DNA of 13,396 bases. It comes from Cellvibrionales bacterium UBA5860 (GTDB lineage: Bacteria; Pseudomonadota; Gammaproteobacteria; Pseudomonadales; Porticoccaceae). Below are positions 6,882 through 13,396 of this stretch, one piece after another. Location of the stretch: assembly GCA_002431545.1 (NCBI GenBank), contig DJFY01000103.1, forward strand, positions 33,569 to 46,964, written 5' to 3'. The notes below the pieces were generated by a model. That model did not search any database. It saw only the letters and a list, made by a program, of their open reading frames with translations, and was not told the origin of the DNA. Every line of letters starts with the position of its first letter. Within the stretch, counting starts at the first letter, position 1. The position numbers were made by a program, and so were the translations under genes.

Positions 6882-9619
6882 GACAAGACCTCGTCGCCAC
6901 TATCCGGCGGCTCGGCAAGTGTCTCAAGATAGCGATTCAGCGGCAGCAGGTAATTCTGGAAGCGACTCGCCTCCCTGGTATAAAAAATCACGCTCGCATC
7001 ACCATCGCGGAACTCCGCGGCGATTTCCGTCAGTTGATGTCGCCATGTTTGCAAAGCAACGGTCCAGCTTTCCAGGCCCAAAGCACGCAACTCCAGCATG
7101 GGGCGCGCAACTTCCGGATCATCGGAAAGACCGACCCGCTGGACTTTCTGTGCCGAAATCTGGGCAAAAGACAATTCCGCGAGGGGCTCGTCCCGTGTTA
7201 GGGCATACATGAATAACTGCGGTTCTTCCGGGCGATCTGCCGAAAACCGGGGCGATAAGGTATTGCCGGTCTTGTAGTCGATCACGGCGAGGCGGCCGTC
7301 CGTCAGGCGATCGACACGGTCCAGTCGCAAAGAGAACCTGAGTTCACCTAGCGTTATTTCAGCAGGCACTTCCAGCCCGACCACTTCAAACGGCGCGCGC
7401 GCTCTCTCTATATCTAGCCAGGCCGAGCAAAGACGACACAAACGCTCTGTCTCTATGTCAACGAAGCGCTCACCGAGTATAGTCTTAAACGGCTGCAATA
7501 CTCGCTTGCAAATCACGCCCAGGCGCGCCTGGATGTCCTCTCCGCGCATCGCCAGCAAATTGGCCTGGCTTTCGGTTGCTTGCCAGAACAACTGCATCAC
7601 GCGATGTATTACAACACCGCGATCCCGATAATTCATACCAGGCTGAGGCTCTGACAAGGGTTGTGCGCCCAGGCGCCAGAGCGCAAAAGCATTAAATGGA
7701 CATAGCGCCTGATCCCGCAGCAACGCGCTGCCGCCCCGCAGGGGGGCGTCGGGTAGATCTAACGGCGGCGCCTTATCGACCGTGATTCGCTCCAACGTAA
7801 CCGGAGCAAACCGCGGCATTAACGGATGCGCGCTGACGGGTTGCGCAGTCAAAGCTTTTTCAGTGTCGGTCTCCGACACCATCCCAGGCGAATCACAGCT
7901 AAAAAGCGAATCGACCAGTGGTGTCAGTTGCCGCTCGGTATCGCCCTCGTAACGGCCGAAACTGCACACCAGAAGATCAGTATTGGACTTGAATGTTTGC
8001 AACATGCGCCGGGCGAGTCCGAGTTCCTGCTCGACACTGGCCTTGGGCATATCCGACCGACGCTGCAAATCTACCGGGAGGAGGGGATTGTACTGTGGGG
8101 TTTGCGGCCACTGTTCATCGTGCATTTCCGCCAACCATAACGCGTCGAACTTCAATCCCGACGCCTCAAGCAAACCCAGCACCTGCACCGGCGTTTCATC
8201 GCTCTCCGGCTGGAACGGGGTCTCGCGGCACAGGCGGGCAAGCAAGTTCAAAGCCTGATCTACATCGACTTCGCCTGTGACAAGATCAAGCGCTTCGAAT
8301 TCGCCAAGCAGATCCAGCCAGTGCTGGTGTTGCTGATATTCAATGCTGTCGAGGGATCGCGGCCCGGGCCAGCCGAGCAATGCCAAGCGTTCAGTAAATT
8401 CGCGGCTCCAGTAGACCAGATCGCCGTAGGCAGGCTGCTCGCGACAGCGGCGCTGGAAGTTTTGCAGGCACTGGGACAAACCGCTCGGCAAATCCGAAAC
8501 TGCTGCCTCGGCCCGCTCCATGCAGGCACGGAAATCCCCACCACCGGGCTCGACGCGGTCGCCGTCGCGCAGTAGCACCTGGCAACGGGCGCGAATTATC
8601 TGATCGTCGAAGACCCGGCCCCAAAACGGGTCGTTGATCACCTCGACATAATACTCCAGCGACGCAGTTGCTCTATGCAGCCGAAGCAAGCGCAGGGCGC
8701 TGCGCACTAGCGGGGCATCGCTCGAGGAATAACCTGCAGAGATATTATAGGTCGGCACGCCACGGGGGACTTGGGGCAGCACATACTCTGGCGCGAAGGC
8801 TTCGCGAAACAGGCGCTCGACGCGATACCGGTTCTTCGTCAGTTGCGGTAGCACGACGCCAATGCGTCGGGAGGGGTTTTCCCGAACCTTGTCTCTGGCC
8901 CACGCGGCAGCGGCAGCGATCTCAGCGGCATCGTTATCGGCAACAAAAAGGCGGGCATCCGCAACAGCACGCGAAGACTGCCATTCGACCACTTCGTTAT
9001 AGGCCGACTCGACGATACGTCGATGCAAGGGCGACGGAGGATTTTGAAATCCTATGAGTACGACCTCGTTCCCAATTGGCAGAGCAGCCTCGTCATAAGC
9101 CTTGGCAATGACCTGGTAGCTTTCAGCCAGAGTCATCAAATCTTTTTCGCGCAACAGTGTCTGGCAGCGCGCTTGCCATTGGAGAAACCTCAAGACCGGC
9201 TCGTGGCCGCTTGTCGCGATGTCGGTAAGGGGCACTTCCCAGCAGATAAGATTATGAAAGGCATCTTGCGCCTTGCGCGCAAAAGCCGCAGCCTGGGTAC
9301 CGGCATCGACGAAGCCATCGTCGATAATCGCCGACTCCCAGAGCAGACTCTCGACGTTGGCAGTCGCGACCGAACCGGTCAGGCAAGCTTGGTAGCCACG
9401 ATCCTGTAAATGCTGCCAGCATTCAGCCAACCAGTCTTCTATTGGCCATACAGACGGTTGCCGCCAGACCTCAAGACCACACTGAACACAATATCCCCCC
9501 CAGGACTTAACGATAGCCTGCGCCAGGCGGCGATTGGGTGTCAGCACGACGGCACCGGCCTCGAGATGTGGCACCAGAGGCTCGATATCAAACAGCGCGC
9601 TTGGAAGATCGCTTGTCAT
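6878..9619 (-). CDS. AddB-like PD-(D/E)XK nuclease, probable DNA repair protein
   Basis: This 913-residue protein belongs with the proteobacterial 'probable DNA repair protein' relatives of AddB, which form two-gene operons with an AddA-like helicase. The N-terminal part resembles a helicase core that has lost Walker A (VLTPNRRLAQAI, 25-36) but keeps a motif V-like stretch (VLGLLEASGLKFDALWL, 480-496). The C-terminal nuclease has GVVIHR (His672), RLDRVD (Asp767), VIDYKTGN (Asp781, Lys783) and Q-x3-Y (801-805), so it is probably active. Cys640 in DQALCPFNAF matches the first Fe-S cysteine of AddB, but the C-terminal CxxC...C cluster is absent; the aligned stretch reads RFQNYLLPLNR (886-896). 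The ATG at 9619 is 37 bases after murI, with a distant AAAGG. Its stop overlaps the next start by 4 nt, implying translational coupling and a 1:1 complex. Family assignment rests on motifs, not a search. Confidence 0.88.
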   Translation of the reverse strand: MTSDLPSALFDIEPLVPHLEAGAVVLTPNRRLAQAIVKSWGGYCVQCGLEVWRQPSVWPIEDWLAECWQHLQDRGYQACLTGSVATANVESLLWESAIIDDGFVDAGTQAAAFARKAQDAFHNLICWEVPLTDIATSGHEPVLRFLQWQARCQTLLREKDLMTLAESYQVIAKAYDEAALPIGNEVVLIGFQNPPSPLHRRIVESAYNEVVEWQSSRAVADARLFVADNDAAEIAAAAAWARDKVRENPSRRIGVVLPQLTKNRYRVERLFREAFAPEYVLPQVPRGVPTYNISAGYSSSDAPLVRSALRLLRLHRATASLEYYVEVINDPFWGRVFDDQIIRARCQVLLRDGDRVEPGGGDFRACMERAEAAVSDLPSGLSQCLQNFQRRCREQPAYGDLVYWSREFTERLALLGWPGPRSLDSIEYQQHQHWLDLLGEFEALDLVTGEVDVDQALNLLARLCRETPFQPESDETPVQVLGLLEASGLKFDALWLAEMHDEQWPQTPQYNPLLPVDLQRRSDMPKASVEQELGLARRMLQTFKSNTDLLVCSFGRYEGDTERQLTPLVDSLFSCDSPGMVSETDTEKALTAQPVSAHPLMPRFAPVTLERITVDKAPPLDLPDAPLRGGSALLRDQALCPFNAFALWRLGAQPLSEPQPGMNYRDRGVVIHRVMQLFWQATESQANLLAMRGEDIQARLGVICKRVLQPFKTILGERFVDIETERLCRLCSAWLDIERARAPFEVVGLEVPAEITLGELRFSLRLDRVDRLTDGRLAVIDYKTGNTLSPRFSADRPEEPQLFMYALTRDEPLAELSFAQISAQKVQRVGLSDDPEVARPMLELRALGLESWTVALQTWRHQLTEIAAEFRDGDASVIFYTREASRFQNYLLPLNRYLETLAEPPDSGDEVLS

Positions 9620-9656
9620 ATATTATTTTGGCCTTTCCCCGTTTTCTTTGTCGGCT

Positions 9657-10523
9657 TTAGGGGGCAAGCACATCAATGCGCTGACATCCGAAGGATTCCA
9701 GCGCGGGCTGTAATGCCTGAATATCCGGCGCGGACTGGGTAAATACCGCTGTTGTGGTATTACGCTCAACGCCGCCATCGCGTTTCAGCTCCAGGCGGTG
9801 GCGTAGGGATGCCACGCGCCGGGCGATAGCCGCACCAGAATCAACCCAAGCGACTTTTCTCGGCGCAGCCGTTTCCAATTGAGTCCGAATCAGGGGAAAG
9901 TGGGTGCAGGCCAGGACGACGGTGTCCAGATCGGGCTCGTCAAACATGGGCGCCAGGATGGCTTTTAGTGTCTCATGGCAGAGCGCTTGACCACGCAAAG
10001 CCTGCTCGGCCAGATCAACCAGTTCAGAAGAACCCACTTTGATAACTCTGAGATGGGCTGCGAATTCTTCTATCAATCGATCGGTATAATCACGGTTGAC
10101 CGTACCCGGCGTGCCCAGGAGACCAATAGTGCCGCTACGTGTCAGCTGTGCCGCTGGCTTGATCGCCGGCACGACGCCGACAATGTCCAGCGTAAAATGG
10201 CTGCGAATCGTTGGTAACACGACCGTACTGGCCGTATTACAGGCCACGACCACGATATCGGGATCATAGTCTCGAATGAGTGCGCGCAACACAGCTTCAA
10301 CGCGCGCGACCAGAAACGACCTGCTTCGTGTGCCATAGGGGAAAGCGGCGTTGTCTGAGGCATAGATAAATTCGCCCGCCTTGAATTGCCGCTTAAGTGC
10401 AGACAGAATGCTCAACCCGCCGACGCCGGAGTCAAAAATCAGAACGCGACCCGCGTCGCCAACAGGCACGGCCTCTTGCGGAGTGCAGACTTCGTCACCG
10501 GTGTCATTTGCCAGCTTGTTCAT
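9657..10523 (-). CDS. murI: Glutamate racemase
   Basis: MurI interconverts L- and D-glutamate, supplying D-Glu for peptidoglycan stem peptides in the cytoplasm. From the ATG at 10523 the product has 288 residues (285 in E. coli). Motifs are LIFDSGVGGLS (29-38), SDNAAFPYG (56-64), the catalytic VACNTAST (Cys95) and LACTHFPL (Cys206), GVVPAIKPAA (116-125) and VDSGAAIARR (227-236). The N-terminal stretch of about 26 residues before the DSGVGG strand is typical of gammaproteobacterial enzymes allosterically activated by UDP-MurNAc-L-Ala; activation here is inferred. Start choice is uncertain: a TTG at 10529 has a better spaced GAGG (8 bases) and adds two residues, while a TTG at 10604 would add 27 residues with no similarity. 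It is the first gene of the minus-strand run leading into the AddB-like gene. Confidence 0.95.
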   Translation of the reverse strand: MNKLANDTGDEVCTPQEAVPVGDAGRVLIFDSGVGGLSILSALKRQFKAGEFIYASDNAAFPYGTRSRSFLVARVEAVLRALIRDYDPDIVVVACNTASTVVLPTIRSHFTLDIVGVVPAIKPAAQLTRSGTIGLLGTPGTVNRDYTDRLIEEFAAHLRVIKVGSSELVDLAEQALRGQALCHETLKAILAPMFDEPDLDTVVLACTHFPLIRTQLETAAPRKVAWVDSGAAIARRVASLRHRLELKRDGGVERNTTTAVFTQSAPDIQALQPALESFGCQRIDVLAP

Positions 10524-10839
10524 AGACAACGATTCTACCTCATGGCTCGATTCAGCTGCGCCAAGTTTGCATGTATAACCGCGATCGATCCTCGCGACGC
10601 GCAATCAATAGACCGCCCGCACGATGTAACCAAAAGGGGTGTAGCCCATGGATAGCCCCGGCTCGTCATCAACGAAGGACCCCACACTCACAATCAGGGC
10701 TGGCCGAATCAATGAAAGAAACCGTATAGCGTTAAGGAAAAGAGCATCGTTGAAACAGTCACTGAATAATGCGTCGCCATTCTTGGCATTCGATCGCGCA
10801 GCAGCGCTCGGCCCTGAATTGCCTCTCCGTAGTCGATAA
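10524..10839. other. Divergent spacer between murI and the AEC permease
   Basis: This region should carry the murI promoter on the minus strand and the permease promoter on the plus strand, but I see no convincing -35/-10 pair for either. A 63-codon plus frame (ATG at 10648) has a strong Shine-Dalgarno (AAAAGGGG at 10632-10639, 8 bases away). It ends in TAA at 10837-10839, directly against the GTG of the permease. Its product is unlike anything I recognise and it uses rare codons (AGG, AGA, ATA), so I do not call it a gene. A 99-codon frame on the opposite strand overlaps it and the permease start, equally unsupported. Confidence 0.5.
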
Positions 10840-11802
10840 GTGCCAGCTGTGACCGCCACTGCATTTGGCATCATCCTTACCGGTTTGTTGCCGGTATACG
10901 CCATCGCCGCGCTCGGCTATGTGCTACGTCAGCGCGCGGTCCTGAGCGAGCCGTTTATGGCTGACAGCGCCAAACTGATATTCAATTTTGCCGCGCCGGC
11001 AACCTTGTTTCTGGCGCTAGCTGGCACCACCCCGGATACGAATGCCGCGCCTGAATTTCTCGTCACCAGTCTCGCGCTATTGATCGGTTTAACCCTGTTG
11101 GCATGTGTTTTGACCCCGGTAGTCGTACCAGAAAGGCACCACAGGGGCGTTTTTATTCAGGGTGCGACACGGGGCAACCTTCTAGTCGCAGGACTGGTCT
11201 TTGCCCATGCTATTTTTGGGCTTGAGGGCCTGGCGCTGGCATCAGTGCCGCTCGGTTTGTATGTTGTATTCAACAATATATTTTCAGTGTGGATACTGAA
11301 GCGCTACCAGGACAATCGCACTGATATCAGCCCCTGGCAGGCATGGCGCGACACCCTGGCCAGCCCCATTGTTATCGCCGTATTCGCGGGATATTTGTGT
11401 AGCGCGCTAGAGCTATCACTCCCCACAGCACTCGTCGAAACGGGGGATCTACTGGCGAAACTAACGGTGCCGCTTATTTTGATCAATGTCGGCGGCTCTT
11501 TTGACCTCAAACAACTACGTAGACCAGGCGCGATCACATGGGCTGCCGCGATCTACAAGTGCTTATGTATGCCGGTGGCAGGCGTGGCCGTTGCTTACAT
11601 TCTTGGCTTTCGCAACATTGAGCTCGCCGTCATCTTTTTGCTGTTGTCCGCGCCCACGTCGATGATCAGTGTCGTCTTTACCCGCATGTTTGGTGGCGAC
11701 AGCGCACTGGCGGCAAATATCGTGCTGATCAGCAGCCTCTTGTCCTTTGTTACCATTGCCGCCGGCCTCGTCACCTTGCAGAGTCTGGGGTGGATATTAT
11801 GA
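10840..11802 (+). CDS. AEC-family (auxin efflux carrier-like) transporter
   Basis: This is a predicted inner-membrane permease of 320 residues with about ten membrane segments in the AEC/BART pattern: first helix about 8-29 (IILTGLLPVYAIAALGYVLR), then about 42-61, 73-95, 112-150, 175-192, 208-222, 233-258 and 262-318. Family hallmarks are FNFAAPATLFLAL (48-60), the QGATRGNLLVAGLVFA stretch in the middle, and the late FLLLSAPTSMISVVFTRMFGGD. Bacterial members export or exchange small organic anions or amino acids; the substrate here cannot be told from sequence. The start is GTG at 10840 or 10849; neither has a clear ribosome site, and the first abuts the TAA of a small upstream frame. Its TGA overlaps the ATG of the DUF2489 gene (ATGA, 11799-11802), so the two are probably cotranslated. 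Confidence 0.88.
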   Translation: MPAVTATAFGIILTGLLPVYAIAALGYVLRQRAVLSEPFMADSAKLIFNFAAPATLFLALAGTTPDTNAAPEFLVTSLALLIGLTLLACVLTPVVVPERHHRGVFIQGATRGNLLVAGLVFAHAIFGLEGLALASVPLGLYVVFNNIFSVWILKRYQDNRTDISPWQAWRDTLASPIVIAVFAGYLCSALELSLPTALVETGDLLAKLTVPLILINVGGSFDLKQLRRPGAITWAAAIYKCLCMPVAGVAVAYILGFRNIELAVIFLLLSAPTSMISVVFTRMFGGDSALAANIVLISSLLSFVTIAAGLVTLQSLGWIL

Positions 11803-12287
11803 CAACAGCTGCCGGCATCGCTATCGGTGTCGCCTTAACCATCGTCGCTGCGCTCGGCAGCTACGCCTGGCATTTGCATCGGCGTCTAAAAGCTGTCGAA
11901 GCAGCCCGGAACGAGCGCAAAGAAGAAGAACACGCGGCCCGACAACGGCAACTGGCGTCCACCTGGCAAAGCGTGCAGATACTCGCACGGGCCATGCTCA
12001 ACGAAGACGTCACTGTCACCGAGGCGAGCATTCGGATCGCCTATCTACTGCATCAAATCGATGAAAACGCGCCCACTGATGACGATTACAAGGTGTTTTT
12101 TCAGCTCCGCGAAGCCACGGCCCATATCCCGATACTGGAAGACTGGCGTGCGCTCAGTCGTAAGGAGAAAGTTGCCTATACCGCTGAGCGGGAAAAAATC
12201 GAAACGACCTTCGCCGAGTTCCTTATGCCAGCGGCACGTCAGTTAATCGCGCAAAAGGCACCACCTACCGCGAGAGATGGATTGTAA
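11799..12287 (+). CDS. DUF2489-family membrane-anchored protein
   Basis: The function is unknown. The 162-residue product starts with a single membrane helix (about residues 3-23, AAGIAIGVALTIVAALGSYAW), followed by a charged, basic and Glu-rich stretch (about 25-50) likely to be helical or coiled-coil, and a soluble domain. The pattern QSVQILARAMLNEDVTVTEA then IRIAYLLHQID, and later the LSRKEKVAYTAERE segment, fits DUF2489 (PF10675) as I remember it. That family sits beside trmA in Pseudomonas relatives, as it does here in convergent orientation 22 bases away. I chose the ATG at 11799, which overlaps the permease stop as ATGA; a GTG at 11790 is also in frame. The N-in/C-in or C-out topology is not clear; the basic residues after the helix suggest the domain is cytoplasmic. 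Confidence 0.8.
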   Translation: MTTAAGIAIGVALTIVAALGSYAWHLHRRLKAVEAARNERKEEEHAARQRQLASTWQSVQILARAMLNEDVTVTEASIRIAYLLHQIDENAPTDDDYKVFFQLREATAHIPILEDWRALSRKEKVAYTAEREKIETTFAEFLMPAARQLIAQKAPPTARDGL

Positions 12288-12309
12288 GCACTAATGCCGC
12301 CAACACTGT

Positions 12310-13396
12310 TCAGCGCCGCACCAGCAACGCGCCGCACTCGGCGTGTTCCGTATAGGGGAACTGGTCAAACAACGCGAAGCGCTCAATCCGATAATCAGCG
12401 GCAATCGTTGCAATATTCCGCGCCATTGTTTCCGGATTGCAGGAGATATAAACGATGTGGTCGAAGTGCGGCAACAACTCTAACGTGACGTCGTCCAGAC
12501 CAGCACGGGGTGGATCGACGAAAATCGTACTAAAGCGATAGTCCGCCAAATCCAAATGTGCCAACCGGCGAAAGGGCCGGATACCGGCGAGAGCTTGGGC
12601 CATTTCCTCACTGGACAAACGCACGACCTCGATATTAGTGACGTCATTGAGTTCGATGTTCTCGATCGCGGAACGAACCGAAAGTTTACTCACCTCCGTC
12701 GCTAGCACCCTGTTAAAGTTTTGCGCCAGCGGTACAGTGAAATTGCCGTTGCCGCAATATAACTCCAACAAATCGCCACCAATATTTCGTGAATTACGCT
12801 GTGCCCAGGCAATCATTTGCTCGTTGACACGCCCGTTGGGTTGGGTAAATCCCGTTTCCATCTGCGTAAACCGATAGCTTTCGCCCTCGACTTCCAGACT
12901 CTCGACGACATAGTCCCGCCCGGTCAGCAGTTTCCGTTTCCGACTGCGACCGATAATATCCGCCGATAGCGCCTTGCTTAGAGCCTTGGCTTCAGCCAGC
13001 CAGGCGTCATCCAACGGACGATGGTAGAGGAGGGTGATCAAGGCTTCATCGCTCAGCGTGGTGAGAAACTCTACAGCAAACAGGCGCTTACCCAACACAT
13101 CACTGGCGTTGACCGCCTGCAAAAGCGGCGGCATCAAGGCGTTGATACGCTCGGAGCCAACCAAAAACTCATCGACAAGAAAGTGTTGTTTGTATTTGCC
13201 GGGCTGATACATGGCATAAGACGCTCGACGGTCCTGCCACCAAACCTTAAACTCGGCCCGTAACCGGTAGTGGGTCGTTGGCGAGACAAACACCTCGATA
13301 AACGGCAAGCTGAAATCGCTAAAACGTGCGGCGACGGCAGCCAGCTTGCACTGTAACTGCTCCTGATAGTGCGCAGGATCAAAGTGAGATGTAGGG
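12310..13396 (-). CDS. trmA: tRNA (uracil-54-C5)-methyltransferase TrmA, 5' end cut by window edge
   Basis: TrmA uses S-adenosylmethionine to make 5-methyluridine at position 54 in the T loop of tRNAs. The frame is open to the right edge of the window. The residues before the internal TTG at 13308 (FDPAHYQEQL ... ARFSDFSLPFIEVF) align with the E. coli N-terminus, so the true start lies outside, about five codons further. Seen in order, with coordinates: SPTTHYRLRAEF (about 13284-13249), LTTLSDEALITLLYH, FTQPN, the SAM-binding LLELYCGNGNF (about 12771-12739), TIFVDPPRAGLD (about 12528-12493), the catalytic SCNPET (Cys about 12441-12439) and the general-base Glu in HAECGALL near the C-terminus. 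By residue count these are equivalent to Cys324 and Glu358 of E. coli. It is convergent with the DUF2489 gene. No defect seen. Confidence 0.96.
   Translation of the reverse strand, partial: PTSHFDPAHYQEQLQCKLAAVAARFSDFSLPFIEVFVSPTTHYRLRAEFKVWWQDRRASYAMYQPGKYKQHFLVDEFLVGSERINALMPPLLQAVNASDVLGKRLFAVEFLTTLSDEALITLLYHRPLDDAWLAEAKALSKALSADIIGRSRKRKLLTGRDYVVESLEVEGESYRFTQMETGFTQPNGRVNEQMIAWAQRNSRNIGGDLLELYCGNGNFTVPLAQNFNRVLATEVSKLSVRSAIENIELNDVTNIEVVRLSSEEMAQALAGIRPFRRLAHLDLADYRFSTIFVDPPRAGLDDVTLELLPHFDHIVYISCNPETMARNIATIAADYRIERFALFDQFPYTEHAECGALLVRR

Noticed and set aside
10605..10904. 99-codon minus frame upstream of murI
   Set aside because: It overlaps the start of the AEC permease and has no recognisable domain; its hydrophobic stretch is the complement of unrelated sequence. 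No support beyond being open.
12310..13308. TrmA starting at the internal TTG at 13308
   Set aside because: The 29 codons upstream of it are open and align with the known N-terminus, so the gene is cut by the window edge rather than starting there.
878..13310. Defence island, CRISPR array, toxin-antitoxin or mobile element
   Set aside because: Every long gene has a housekeeping or DNA-repair assignment. There are no regularly spaced repeats, transposase motifs or terminal inverted repeats. The AddAB-like pair acts on DNA ends and could aid anti-phage degradation, but nothing in the sequence makes it a dedicated defence system.

Overview
This is an ordinary chromosomal window from a gammaproteobacterium. 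The proteins resemble those of the Pseudomonadales/Cellvibrionales side of the class: NfuA, MetH, MurI, a Tyr-type AroF, TrmA, and a DUF2489 protein beside trmA, a pairing I also recall from Pseudomonas. GC content looks moderate to high. Non-ATG starts recur: TTG for metH and addA, possibly TTG for murI, and GTG for the transporter. I see no tRNA, rRNA, CRISPR array, insertion sequence or phage gene.

Layout. (1) 1-836, minus: the first ~278 codons of metH, B12-dependent methionine synthase, running off the left edge. (2) 837-1165: divergent spacer. It carries a good sigma70-type promoter for nfuA and, across the -10 and predicted start site, a near-perfect IscR type 1 operator. (3) 1166-1750, plus: nfuA, an Fe-S carrier protein. 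(4) 1751-2119: convergent spacer without a gene, holding a 15-bp tandem repeat and short words shared with the nfuA upstream region. (5) 10523 down to 2120, minus: a colinear run murI (glutamate racemase), an AddB-like nuclease, an AddA-like helicase-nuclease and aroF (DAHP synthase). The AddB/AddA pair overlaps by 4 nt and is expected to form a two-subunit DNA-end resection machine. (6) 10840-12287, plus: an AEC-family permease overlapping by ATGA a small membrane-anchored DUF2489 protein. (7) 12310-13396, minus: trmA, the tRNA m5U54 methyltransferase, lacking only about its first five codons at the right edge.

How the parts relate. nfuA looks controlled by Fe-S status through IscR, as known for its E. 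coli counterpart. MetH, AroF, MurI and TrmA are separate housekeeping functions (methionine, aromatic amino acids, cell-wall D-glutamate, tRNA modification). The AddAB-like pair is the least usual element. Its AddB subunit keeps the nuclease motif and the first of the expected Fe-S cluster cysteines, but the C-terminal cysteine cluster is missing. I found no convincing undescribed multi-gene system. The items most worth a second look are the IscR operator, the loss of AddB cysteines, and the repeated words around nfuA.
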